From Sphingobium sp. 15-1 (GTDB lineage Bacteria; Pseudomonadota; Alphaproteobacteria; Sphingomonadales; Sphingomonadaceae), in NCBI RefSeq assembly GCF_013375535.1, contig NZ_JABXJG010000002.1, positions 434,001-498,000 of the forward strand: a stretch of 64,000 nt of DNA. The letters are read 5' to 3'. Shown in pieces: positions 35,058 to 43,676 of this stretch. A model generated the notes under the pieces. It saw nothing but the letters and a program-made list of their open reading frames with translations, did not search any database and was not told where the DNA came from. Positions within the stretch are counted from its first letter, which is position 1, and each line of letters begins with the position of its first letter. The position numbers were made by a program, and so were the translations under genes.

Positions 35058-36575
35058 GTGGCGCCGCTCGACCGGCGCGCCCTGCTCCGGTCGCTGGGCA
35101 GCGCCACGCTCGCGGCGGCGCTTCCCGCTCCGGTCGTTGGTGCGACCCGGACGGACGGGGTGGGAAGCGTCGTCGTCCTGGGCGCGGGCATAGCCGGGCT
35201 GGTCGCCGCGAGGGAACTGGAGCAACGCGGCGTCGACGTCACAGTGCTGGAGGCGCGCAGCCGCGTCGGCGGGCGGGTGTGGACGCTGCGCGGCGGCGAC
35301 AGCTTCACCGACACAGAGGGGACGACGCAGCGGGTCGGCTTTGGCGACGACCTGTATCTGAATGCGGGCGCGGCGCGGATTCCCAGCCATCATGACGCTA
35401 TTCTCGGCCTTTGCCGGGAACTGCATGTGCCACTGGAGGTGCTGGTGAACAGCAGCCGCAGCGCCTTCATCGCGGATGCCAACGGACCGCTGCGGCTGCG
35501 GCAGGCGGCGAACGATCTGCGCGGGCATCTGTCCGCCCTGCTGGAAAAAGCGCTGCGCTCAGGCTCGTTCGACCAGACGCTCGACACGCCGACGCGCAAG
35601 GCGTTGGAAAGCTTCCTCGCCAGCTATGGCGATCTGGCGGCGGACGGCCATTATGGCGGCAGCGCCCGGTCGGGGCTGGCGCGGCCGCCGGGCGCCTTCG
35701 ACCAGGCCCAGCAGGCAGTGGCGCCCCGCACGCTCGACCAGTTGCTCGCCAATCCCAATCTGGCGGGCCTGCTGTTCGAGGAAGAGATAGTGATGCAGGC
35801 GACCATGCTGGCGCCCGTCGGCGGCATGGACCACATCCCCCGCGCCCTGGCGGCATCGCTGCGCAAGCCTGTCGTCACCGGGGCGGAGGTGCAGGAGATC
35901 CGGCGGTCCGGCGCAGGCGTCAGCATCGTCTGGCGCGATGCGAAGGGTGGCGCGCAGATCGTCCGGGCGGACCGGGCGATCATCACCCTGCCCTTGCCGG
36001 TGCTGGCGGGGATCAAGGGCGATTTCAGCGCGCCCGTGCGCCGGGCGATAGCCGCAGCGCAGTATCAGGACACGGTCAAGGTCGCCTTCCAGAGCCGTCC
36101 CTTCTGGGAGGAGCAGCAAATCTATGGCGGGCTGTCCTTTGTCGGCGGCGAAACCTCCGTCATCTGGTATCCGTCCGACCGTTTCCAGCAGCCGCAGGCG
36201 GTGTTGCTCGCCGCCTATATGGCGCTGGGGGCGGCGAAGAGCTTTGCCCAGCGGCCGATCCCGGAACAGGTCGCGCTGGCGCGCGCCGCCGTGGAGCGCA
36301 TCCATCCTGGTCATGGCGCGGACCTGCAATCGCCGGTCGTCGTCAACTGGCGCAAGATACCGCATAATCTGGGGCCATGGCTGGATTGGAGCGGTGACGG
36401 CAACAGCCTGGACGATTTCCGCCTGCTCAACCAGCCGGAAGGGCCTTTCCTGTTCGCGGGCAGCCATTTGTCCCAATATTCGGGCCATTGGCAGGAGGGC
36501 GCCGTGCTTTCCGCCCGGCGCGCAGCCGATATAGTGGCGCCGTCCGGCGCAAGCATCACGCCCCGTCACGCCTGA
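35058..36575 (+). CDS. Flavin monoamine oxidase family protein with N-terminal export signal
   Basis: 505-residue FAD enzyme of the amine oxidase family, which oxidises amines or amino acids to imines and makes H2O2. The dinucleotide motif GAGIAG (42-47) with a Glu 20 residues later in VTVLEARSRVGGRVW, and the C-terminal FAD segment LFAGSHLSQYSGHWQEGAVL, are intact. The first 30 residues (DRRALLRSLGSATLAAALPA PVVGA) have twin arginines and a hydrophobic core, so export is likely, perhaps by Tat with cofactor bound. GTG at 35058 is chosen because GGAG lies 10 bases upstream; GTG at 35034, overlapping the receptor gene, is also possible. Confidence 0.83.
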   Translation: MAPLDRRALLRSLGSATLAAALPAPVVGATRTDGVGSVVVLGAGIAGLVAARELEQRGVDVTVLEARSRVGGRVWTLRGGDSFTDTEGTTQRVGFGDDLYLNAGAARIPSHHDAILGLCRELHVPLEVLVNSSRSAFIADANGPLRLRQAANDLRGHLSALLEKALRSGSFDQTLDTPTRKALESFLASYGDLAADGHYGGSARSGLARPPGAFDQAQQAVAPRTLDQLLANPNLAGLLFEEEIVMQATMLAPVGGMDHIPRALAASLRKPVVTGAEVQEIRRSGAGVSIVWRDAKGGAQIVRADRAIITLPLPVLAGIKGDFSAPVRRAIAAAQYQDTVKVAFQSRPFWEEQQIYGGLSFVGGETSVIWYPSDRFQQPQAVLLAAYMALGAAKSFAQRPIPEQVALARAAVERIHPGHGADLQSPVVVNWRKIPHNLGPWLDWSGDGNSLDDFRLLNQPEGPFLFAGSHLSQYSGHWQEGAVLSARRAADIVAPSGASITPRHA

Positions 36576-36590
36576 AAGAAGGAGAATATC

Positions 36591-37097
36591 ATGCCGCAGC
36601 CTTTCCTACGTCCCCTCGCCGCCCTGGGTCTGCTGGTCGGCGGCGCGGGCAGCGCCCATGCCGCATCGGCGGTGGTCCGTCACGGCGCAGACGGCCCTTC
36701 GCCCATATTGACCGGCGTCACCGTGCCGGCCGGGGCGGAGACGCTCTATCTCAGCGGACAGGTGCCGCCCGTCGCGGACAAGGCGGCCGATCCGGCGACG
36801 CCCGCCGCCTATGGCGACACGCGGACGCAGACCATCGGCATCTTCCGGAAGATCGAGGCGCTGCTGGCGGCGCAAGGCTATGGCCTGAAGGATGTGGTCA
36901 AGCTGACCGTCTTCCTGGTCGGTGATCCGACGCTCGGCGGCAAGCAGGATTTCAAGGGCTTTTCGGAAGGCTATGCCCAGTTCTTCGGCACGGCCGCGCA
37001 GCCCAACAAGGTCGCCCGGTCGACGGTGCAGGTCGCCGCGCTCGCCAATCCGGGCTTTCTGGTGGAAATAGAGGCGACCGCCGTCAAGGCGAAATAA
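36591..37097 (+). CDS. Exported RidA-family imine/enamine deaminase
   Basis: 168-residue RidA (YjgF/UK114) family protein. RidA hydrolyses reactive imines such as 2-aminoacrylate to keto acids. The key Arg that holds the substrate carboxylate is kept (Arg143 in KVARSTVQVAAL), and the C-terminal FLVEIEATAV is typical. Unlike classical RidA it begins with a Sec-like signal peptide (LAALGLLVGGAGSAHA, cleavage near residue 25), so it should act in the periplasm. The ribosome site AAGAAGGAGAATATC is strong. It follows an exported amine oxidase by 15 bases, which fits hydrolysis of the oxidase's imine product. Confidence 0.86.
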   Translation: MPQPFLRPLAALGLLVGGAGSAHAASAVVRHGADGPSPILTGVTVPAGAETLYLSGQVPPVADKAADPATPAAYGDTRTQTIGIFRKIEALLAAQGYGLKDVVKLTVFLVGDPTLGGKQDFKGFSEGYAQFFGTAAQPNKVARSTVQVAALANPGFLVEIEATAVKAK

Positions 37098-37197
37098 ACC
37101 CTTCTGTTCAGAAGCTTCAAACAGCCTATGAGAAGGCCTCGTTGGTCACTGCCCCGCCGCCTGGTCTAGACTTCCCCCATATTCGGAGGATTTGGAC

Positions 37198-38550
37198 ATG
37201 GCGGAAACGGCAGAACGGCAATTGCATCTTGGCGCGATATTGGAAGGGGTCGGGGCCGACCATGTCAGTTGGCTCGATCCCGACCTGCCGGGCGATGCCA
37301 GCATCGATATAGACTGGTATATCGACAATGCCCGGGCAGCGGAGGCGGCGAAGTTCGACCTCGTCTTCATCGTGGATTCGCCCTATATCACGCCCGACAC
37401 AGCGCCGCATTTCCTGAACAGGCTGGAGCCGCTGACTTTGCTCTCGGCGGTGGCGGCGTCGACATCGCGTATCGGCCTGGTGGGCACGCTCACCACCTCC
37501 TATTGGGAGCCCTATAATGTGGCGCGGCAATTCGGGTCGCTCGACCAGATCAGCCGGGGCCGGGCGGGGTGGAATGTCGTCACCACGGGGCTGGAGGGCG
37601 CCGCCCGCAACTATGGGCGGGAGGAGCATTTCGATCACAAGGTCCGCTATGCCCGCGCCCGCGAATTCGTCGATGTCGTGCAGGGCCTGTGGGACAGCTA
37701 TGAGGATGACGCCTTCCCGCGAGACCGTGCGGCGGGCGTCTTCCTCGACAAGAGCAAGCAGCACCGTCTGGACCATAAGGGCGCGCATTTCTCCGTCGCG
37801 GGGCCGCTCGCGCTCAGCCGGTCGCCGCAGGGACAGCCGGTGATCTTCCAGGCCGGGGACAGCCATGAAGGCCGCAATCTGGGCGCGGCCATTGCGGAAG
37901 GCACCTTCACCAGCGGCGAGAATTTCGAAACGAGCCGCGCTTATTATGCCGACCTCAAGACGCAGGCCGCGGCGCAGGGGCGCAATCCGGACCTCATCAA
38001 GATCCTGCCGGGGCTGGTGCCGATCATCGCGGAGACCGATGAGGAGGCGCAGGCCATCGCCGCCGCGGCGCAGCAGGCGCTGGACGTCGACAAGCTGCTG
38101 GTGCAGATCGGCCGGGCGTTCAACTATCATGATTTTTCCGGCTATGATCTGGACGCGCCCTTCCCCGACCTCAGCGGCGTGACGCTGAACAGCTATAAGG
38201 GTCATGCCGAGCGCATCATCCGGGAGGCGCAAGAGCAGAAGCTGACGCTGCGTCAGGCGGCTTATCGCTTCGGCCAGTGGCGGTCGGACTTTGTGGGATC
38301 GCCCGAAACCATCGCCAATGAGATCGAGCGCTGGTTCACCGGGCGGGCCGCCGACGGCTTCCTGCTGCGCGTGACCCGGCCGAAGGACTTCGCCCTGTTC
38401 CGCGAGCGGGTGGTGCCGATCCTGCAGGCGCGCGGGCTGTTCCGCAGCGATTATGCGCACCGGACATTGCGCGGCCATCTGGGCCTGCCGGTTCCGGAAA
38501 ACCGCCATGCGCGGGCGTCGCAAGAGCCTGCCGCAATCGCCGCCGAATGA
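37198..38550 (+). CDS. LLM-class flavin-dependent monooxygenase (NtaA/SnaA/DszA family), second copy
   Basis: 450-residue luciferase-like monooxygenase, paralogous to the enzyme at 30976. Shared segments include FDLVFIVDSPYITPDTAPHF, LNRLEPLTLLSAVAASTSRI, ISRGRAGWNVVTTGLEG and [22 protein letters not shown] at 37198 has GGAGGA seven bases upstream; a TTG two codons earlier is less likely. Its stop overlaps the start of the AsfA-like flavoprotein gene (ATGA), so these two are translationally coupled. It would need reduced flavin from a partner reductase, and no dedicated NADH:FMN reductase is present. Confidence 0.88.
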   Translation: MAETAERQLHLGAILEGVGADHVSWLDPDLPGDASIDIDWYIDNARAAEAAKFDLVFIVDSPYITPDTAPHFLNRLEPLTLLSAVAASTSRIGLVGTLTTSYWEPYNVARQFGSLDQISRGRAGWNVVTTGLEGAARNYGREEHFDHKVRYARAREFVDVVQGLWDSYEDDAFPRDRAAGVFLDKSKQHRLDHKGAHFSVAGPLALSRSPQGQPVIFQAGDSHEGRNLGAAIAEGTFTSGENFETSRAYYADLKTQAAAQGRNPDLIKILPGLVPIIAETDEEAQAIAAAAQQALDVDKLLVQIGRAFNYHDFSGYDLDAPFPDLSGVTLNSYKGHAERIIREAQEQKLTLRQAAYRFGQWRSDFVGSPETIANEIERWFTGRAADGFLLRVTRPKDFALFRERVVPILQARGLFRSDYAHRTLRGHLGLPVPENRHARASQEPAAIAAE

Positions 38551-40139
38551 CGGATCGGCGGATCGATCTTCAGGCCGACGTGCTGATCGTCGGCGGCGGC
38601 ATGGCGGCCTGCTGGGCGGCCATCGCCGCCGCGCAGGCGGGCGCCGACGTGCTGCTGGTGGACAAGGGGTTCGTCGGCACCAGCGGCGTCACCGCGACCG
38701 GCGGTCCCAACCATTGGTGGGTCGCCCCGGAACCCGGCAAGCGCGAGGCCGCCGTGGAAGAGCGTCATGCGCGCAGCTTCGGCCTGGCCGAGCGGCGATG
38801 GATGGCGCGCATCATCGAGGAAAGCTGGGCCGCCCTGCCCACCCTTGCCCGCTATTATCCGTTCGGCGGCGACGGCAGGGGCGGCACCTTTTATGCGGGC
38901 GTGCGCGGCCCGGAATATATGCGGGCCTTGCGCCATCATGCGACCGATGCAGGGGTCCGGATTCTCGACCATCATCCGGCGCTGGAACTGCTGGTGCACG
39001 ACGACGGCGCGGTTGCGGGCGCGGCCGGGCATGCGCGCCTGACCGGGGAATCCTGGCGCGTTCGGGCAGGCGCGGTGGTGATGGCGACGGGCGGATGCGC
39101 TTTCCGGTCGGGCCTGATCGGCAGCCATGGCAATACGGGCGACGGGCTGCTCATGGCGACGGAGGCAGGGGCCTCCCTGTCCGGCATGGAATTTTCCGTT
39201 TTCTATTCGCTCTCCCCCGCCTGGAATTCCACGCGCACCCTGCCCTATTTCGCGGCCCGCTTCTTCGACCGCGAAGGCCGGGAGCTGGATATTCCGCCGC
39301 CGATGAGCGGAGAAGCCGCCCATTTCAAGGCCCTGGCGACGGCGATGATGGCGGGGCCGGTGACGGCCGACCTCAGCGACGCGCCGGAGGGGTTGAAGCC
39401 GATATTGCGGCGCATCCAGCCCGCCTCCCCTACGCCCTTCGATCGGCGCGGGCTGGATATTTTCCGCGACCGGTTCGAGATCAAGCTGTTCGGGGAAGGC
39501 ACTGTGCGCGGGACTGGCGGGCTCCGGATCGTGGACGAGGATTGCCGGACCAGCCTTGCCGGCCTTTATGCCGCGGGCGACAGCGCGACCCGCGAACTGG
39601 TGGCGGGCGCGACGAGCGGCGGCGGCGCGCAAAATGCCGCCTGGGCGCTGACGTCGGGCCGGATTGCGGGCGCGGCGGCGGCCAGGCGCGCAAAACGCGA
39701 CGGCAGGCGTCTCGCCGCATCGGCGCGGGCCGTGGGTCAAGCGGGCCTGCGCCCGGCGTCCAGCCCGCGCCCAGTCGATCTGGCGGCGATCCTGCCGGTG
39801 GTGCAGTATGCCGCCATCGGCTATGACGCCGCCCTCTGGCGCAGCGCCGCGAAGCTGGAGCAGGCACGCGACGAACTGGACGCGGCCTGGCGGGCGCTGG
39901 CCGATCATGGCCATGGCGCGGGTTTGGAGAGGGTCGCGCTGCGCGAGCATGTCGCCATGGTCGCCGCCGCGCGCTGGATGACGGCCGCGGCACGCGCCCG
40001 CGATGAGAGCCGGGGCATGCATATGCGCGTGGACCGTCCCGCCACCGAAGCGGCCTTCGCCAGTCGCCTGCTGACCGGCGGAACGGATAAGGTCTGGACC
40101 CGCTTCGAAACCCCCGCCTTGCAGGAGGCCGCCGCATGA
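38547..40139 (+). CDS. FAD flavoprotein of the fumarate reductase/AprA type, AsfA-like
   Basis: 530-residue flavoprotein. The N-terminal FAD site is ADVLIVGGGMAACWAAIAAA with VDKGFVGTSGVTATGGPNHW, and a second nucleotide segment is LYAAGDSATRELVAGATSGG. This fold is used by fumarate reductase, L-aspartate oxidase, AprA and AsfA. It is coupled by ATGA both to the upstream flavin monooxygenase and to a downstream double-cluster ferredoxin, the arrangement of asfA-asfB in sulfate-regulated arylsulfonate desulfonation of Pseudomonas putida S-313. AsfA identity is inferred from pair and context; a generic succinate dehydrogenase-like oxidoreductase is the alternative. Confidence 0.8.
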   Translation: MTDRRIDLQADVLIVGGGMAACWAAIAAAQAGADVLLVDKGFVGTSGVTATGGPNHWWVAPEPGKREAAVEERHARSFGLAERRWMARIIEESWAALPTLARYYPFGGDGRGGTFYAGVRGPEYMRALRHHATDAGVRILDHHPALELLVHDDGAVAGAAGHARLTGESWRVRAGAVVMATGGCAFRSGLIGSHGNTGDGLLMATEAGASLSGMEFSVFYSLSPAWNSTRTLPYFAARFFDREGRELDIPPPMSGEAAHFKALATAMMAGPVTADLSDAPEGLKPILRRIQPASPTPFDRRGLDIFRDRFEIKLFGEGTVRGTGGLRIVDEDCRTSLAGLYAAGDSATRELVAGATSGGGAQNAAWALTSGRIAGAAAARRAKRDGRRLAASARAVGQAGLRPASSPRPVDLAAILPVVQYAAIGYDAALWRSAAKLEQARDELDAAWRALADHGHGAGLERVALREHVAMVAAARWMTAAARARDESRGMHMRVDRPATEAAFASRLLTGGTDKVWTRFETPALQEAAA

Positions 40140-40525
40140 TCGCCCATATTTTCGAAGACCGGTGCACGGGCTGCAACGCGTGCGTTTCGGCCTGCCCCAC
40201 CCATGTGCTGGACGCCGGGGCGGACGGCCCGCCCCGCATAGCGCGGCTCGACCAGTGCCAGACCTGCTTCCTGTGCGAACTTTATTGCGAAACCGACGCC
40301 ATCTATGTCGGGCCGGACCAGAGGCAGAGCGAAACCCTGTCGCCGGAGGCGATCCTGGCGTCCGGACAATTGGGCCGCCTGCGGCACGATCATGGCTGGG
40401 GGCGCGAGCCGGAACCGGGCAGCACCGGGCATTTGCATGACTTCTGGCAACTCGGCCCACTGCTGCGCGAAGGCGCGGAGATCGCGGCGCGGCGCTATGC
40501 CGAACGCCATGCGGAAGGCGCTTAG
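40136..40525 (+). CDS. 2x[4Fe-4S] ferredoxin, AsfB/AprB-like
   Basis: 129-residue ferredoxin. It has two complete four-cysteine motifs: Cys10/13/16/20 (CTGCNACVSACP) and Cys41/44/47/51 (CQTCFLCELYC). The first has the normal spacing with a Pro after the last Cys; the second ends CET instead of CP. The C-terminal half (about 75 residues) is an extension with no cysteine. It overlaps the AsfA-like gene (ATGA) and is the last gene of the right arm, so it probably carries electrons to or from that flavoprotein. Confidence 0.85.
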   Translation: MIAHIFEDRCTGCNACVSACPTHVLDAGADGPPRIARLDQCQTCFLCELYCETDAIYVGPDQRQSETLSPEAILASGQLGRLRHDHGWGREPEPGSTGHLHDFWQLGPLLREGAEIAARRYAERHAEGA

Positions 40526-40594
40526 GGAAGGCCGGGCAAGCCGAAACCCGCGATCCGCTCGGACAGCGGACTAGCGGGTCATACCGAGTTCAGC

Positions 40595-40822
40595 TCTAGG
40601 CTGCGTGGACAAATTCGGAATGTCGGGAAATGGCCAGCCGCCATTCAGCGATACGTGCTCCTGCGAAGGCAGGAGCCCAGTTTAGACGGTTAGAGGACAC
40701 ACTGAGGGCGGGACTGGGCTCCTGCCTTCGCAGGAGCACGTTTTGCTTCAAGGAGCGGACGGTCCGCCTTCTACTCAAATCACTCAGTCCGACGAGTCTT
40801 GAATTTGTCCACGCCGCCTAGA
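40595..40822. mobile_element. MITE-like element with 22-bp terminal inverted repeats
   Basis: Terminal repeats at 40595-40616 and 40801-40822 match at 21 of 22 positions (core GCGTGGACAAATTC) and enclose 184 bases with no coding potential. The ends look like those of an IS, so this is probably a non-autonomous derivative mobilised by a transposase elsewhere. It encloses the best-preserved REP-like pair of the window. The flanking parts of the gap 40526-41002 (40526-40594 and 40823-41002) hold no gene; the second part is visibly less GC-rich than its neighbours. Confidence 0.7.
40654..40740. repeat. Palindromic repeat pair, REP-like copy 3 (intact)
   Basis: Two 27-base units (40654-40680 and 40714-40740) are perfect reverse complements of each other. 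Each is itself a hairpin with core GCTCCTGCGAAGGCAGGAGC. This is the reference copy for the damaged pairs at 9977 and 13712. Confidence 0.88.
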
Positions 40823-41002
40823 ATGTGTGGGGATTCAGTGCAGGGCGAGGCGATCCGAAGACCAGCGCAGCTAAAATGGTAGATTTCGAGAACCTCAAAA
40901 CGAGCCACTTGCCTCGTTTCGACGCTGCGTACTTCAAGCACCGGAGGCGCAGAAAGCCGCGATTTGCAGCCCGCCATGGGCTGAACCCACACACACTATA
41001 GG

Positions 41003-41665
41003 TCAGTCGCGATATTGGTCGACATGATGGAGGACCGTGTCCGCCTCCGGCCGGTCCAGCCAATCGGGGCTGACCTGCAACCAGCGCAGGACGCGTCCGG
41101 CACCGAGCAGGAGGAAGGCTGGCTGGGGCAATTCCCAACTGCCCGTGCCCGTGACTTCACCGATCCAGCCGGACGGCGGCGGCGACGGGCGGTGATCGGG
41201 CTGGAAGCTGATATGCAGCAGCCGCGCCAGCGCATTGTCGGCATCGGTCGCGACCTGGAAGGGCAGATCGTGCCGCGCCTTGATTTCGCGCAGGAGCAGG
41301 GGCGGCTGCGGGCTCAACGCCACGAGCGGAATACCCCTCTGCCTCAGCGCCGGAAACAGGGATTCGGCATAATAGGGCAAGGCGATGTTGCAGGCCGGAC
41401 AGCCCGCATAGCGAAAGAAGACGAACAGCGCCGCGCCGCCCGCGGTGAGGGCGTCCAGGCTCAGCGTCTCGCCATCCACTTCTTCGAAGGACAAGGGCGG
41501 CAGCACCGTGCCCGGCTGGGCCACGGCGGCGGGGTCGAAACGCTCCACCAACTGATTGCGTTGCCGCGCATTGCCCTCAAGCTGCGCCGGGGGCCAGCTC
41601 CTCTCGCGCTCCGCCTGCAGGGCAGCATAGCGGGACCTGAGCGTTTCGTTGACTGTGGTGGCCAT
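41003..41665 (-). CDS. Peroxiredoxin-like / AhpC-TSA family protein
   Basis: 220-residue thioredoxin-fold protein. The active-site region FFRYAGCPACNIALPYYAES contains Cys89 and Cys92 (CPAC), followed by a typical PLVALSPQPPLLLREIKARH segment. Members reduce peroxides or act as thiol oxidoreductases in the cytoplasm; no signal peptide is present. The ATG at 41665 follows GAAGGAGATCATC. It is a single gene with no obvious partner. The gap to the next gene (41666-41824) shows nothing further. Confidence 0.85.
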   Translation of the reverse strand: MATTVNETLRSRYAALQAERERSWPPAQLEGNARQRNQLVERFDPAAVAQPGTVLPPLSFEEVDGETLSLDALTAGGAALFVFFRYAGCPACNIALPYYAESLFPALRQRGIPLVALSPQPPLLLREIKARHDLPFQVATDADNALARLLHISFQPDHRPSPPPSGWIGEVTGTGSWELPQPAFLLLGAGRVLRWLQVSPDWLDRPEADTVLHHVDQYRD

Positions 41666-41824
41666 GATGATCTCCTTCGCCGTGCAGGCCCCTTTTTGGC
41701 GACGGCGGCCGGGCGTCGCCAATGAGACTTGGCCCGCCAATCACGAAGAATCTTCATAGATGCCGTTTTCGCGTTCGGGTGAGCGCGTGGACCTTACGGT
41801 TTGAACCGTTCAATGCTCCGCCGG

Positions 41825-42420
41825 CTATGCCAGATCGTATAATTGCATCGCGGTGCCGCCCAATATCGCCTTTGCCTGATCTGCGGGGACGGCGCCCAAT
41901 ATCTGCTCGATGATTTCCGCCGTATAGCCGTGCGTGCCCTCATTATGAGGATAGTCGTTCGACCACATGACCCGGTCGGCCCCGATATAGTCGATCAGTC
42001 CCAGGCCGACCTTGTCGGACATGATGGTGGCATAGCAATGCCGCTGCCAATATTCGGTCGGACGCCGCTCCAGCTTGGGCTGAAGCAGCTTGCCCCATCC
42101 GTCGCAGGCCATTTCGGCATCCTGCAGCATGCCGGGTATCCAGTTGATATTCGCCTCCGCGAACACGATCCGGAGCGGGGGATGACGGTCGAAGATCCCG
42201 CCGAACATCAACTCGCCCATATTGCGCCGGAACGGCATGAAGGTCGACAGGACCACCGTTCCTATGCCGCCCGGCTCCTCCAATGCGGCGCTGGCATTTT
42301 CACCGACATGGTAGTTGATCGGCAATCCGGCCTCCTCGGCGGCCTGCCAGAGCGGTTCCATCTCCATGCTGGCATAGAGGATGGGCTTGCCCTCGACATT
42401 CTTGCCCGTCGGCAGCGCGC
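41825..42420 (-). pseudogene. 5'-truncated amidohydrolase (amidohydrolase-2 / ACMSD-like family)
   Basis: Only the C-terminal half of a metal-dependent amidohydrolase is present. Recognisable sequence begins at [20 protein letters not shown] and continues with INYHVGEN, MGELMFGGIFDRHPPLRIVF and the metal-site segment DRVMWSNDYPHNEGTHGY, then runs to a normal C-terminus. The N-terminal metal-binding HxH region is missing. An ATG at 42463 gives an open frame of 212 codons, but its first 15 residues read through antisense sequence of the next gene. The break coincides with the 5' truncation of the divergent reductase gene, so one rearrangement removed both starts. Confidence 0.72.
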
Positions 42421-43598
42421 AGGTCGCGGCGATGCTGCGGACGCAGAAGTTCGAGGGCAGCATCGCGATCGTCGGTGACGAAACCGAGCTGCCCTATGAA
42501 CGGCCGCCGCTGTCGAAGGAATATTTCGCGGGCGAGAAGACGTTCGAGCGCATTCAGCTCCGCCCCGCCAGATATTGGGAGGAACGGTCGGTCTCCCTGC
42601 TTCTGGGCCAGCGCGTCGTCGGCATCGATCCTCTCGCGCATGAGGTCCGCACCGGCAGCGGCGCGACGATCGGCTATGGCAAGCTTGTCTGGGCGACCGG
42701 CGGATCGCCGCGCATGCTGCCAGTACCCGGCGGCGACCTGCCGGGCGCGCAGGGCGTGCGCACCAGGGCCGATGCCGACGCCCTGAAGGCGGCGTCGGAG
42801 ACCGCGAGGCAGATCGTGGTGATCGGCGGCGGATATATCGGGCTTGAGGCCGCGGCGGTGCTGACCAAGGCGGGGAAGAAGGTGGTGTTGCTGGAGGCGC
42901 TGGATCGCGTGCTGGCGCGCGTGGCGGGCGAAGAGCTCTCGCGCTTCTACGAGCAGGAGCATCGCGGCCATGGCGTGGACCTGCGGCTCGGCGTTACTGT
43001 TCAGGCGATCGAGGGTGAGGATCATGTGACCGGCGTGCGGCTCACGGACGGCGAAGTCATCCCCGCCGATCTGGTGGTCGTCGGCATCGGCATCATCCCG
43101 GCGGTGGAGCCGTTGATCGCGGCAGGCGCGCAGGGCGGGAACGGCGTCCTGGTCGACCGGCATTGCAGGACGAGCCTCCCCGACATCTATGCGATAGGCG
43201 ATTGCGCGGCGCATGCGAACGATTTTGCGGAAGGGGCGGTCATCCGCCTCGAATCCGTCCAGAACGCTAATGATCAGGCGAATGTCGTCGCCAGGGGCAT
43301 TTGCGGCGACGAAATCCCCTATCATGCGATCCCCTGGTTCTGGTCGAACCAATATGATTTGAGGCTGCAGACCGCGGGACTTTCGACCGGGCACGACCAG
43401 GCGGTGCTGCGCGGCGATCCTTCGACGCGCAGCTTTTCCGTCGTCTATCTGAAGGCCGGCCGGGTGATCGCGCTCGACTGCGTGAACGCAGCCAGGGATT
43501 ATGTGCAGGGGCGCATGATCGTGAGCGCCGCGCTGGAAGTCGCGCCCGATCTGCTCGCGGATGCGGACAGGCCGCTCAAGGAGTCACTGCCGTCCTGA
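42411..43598 (+). pseudogene. 5'-truncated NAD(P)H:ferredoxin/rubredoxin reductase (FAD-dependent)
   Basis: Ferredoxin reductase of aromatic or P450 oxygenase systems without its N-terminus. Family members begin with an FAD-binding GxGxxG strand; here similarity starts only at [20 protein letters not shown], immediately after the lost motif. The rest is intact: [18 protein letters not shown], the NAD site [20 protein letters not shown], and [11 protein letters not shown]. An ATG at 42432 would give a 388-residue product that cannot bind FAD normally. The upstream residues come from antisense amidohydrolase sequence. It is probably non-functional, though still open. Confidence 0.75.
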
Positions 43599-43676
43599 CC
43601 CTGACGAAACCACGCCTGTCCCGGCCCGGACGACCAGCCGGAGGTCGCGGGCAAGGATGCGACGCGTGGCGGTGCG

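Noticed and set aside
37098..37197. CTTCTG/CAGAAG hairpin after the RidA gene
   Set aside because: Arms are too close for a stable loop and no T-tract follows.
40780..40992. Minus-strand frame of 70 codons near the MITE
   Set aside because: It overlaps the MITE end, has no ribosome site and no known domain; its lower-GC sequence looks like non-coding element debris.
42381..43598. Full-length ferredoxin reductase starting at 42381
   Set aside because: The first residues are antisense amidohydrolase sequence and lack the FAD GxGxxG motif, so a truncated gene is the better reading.
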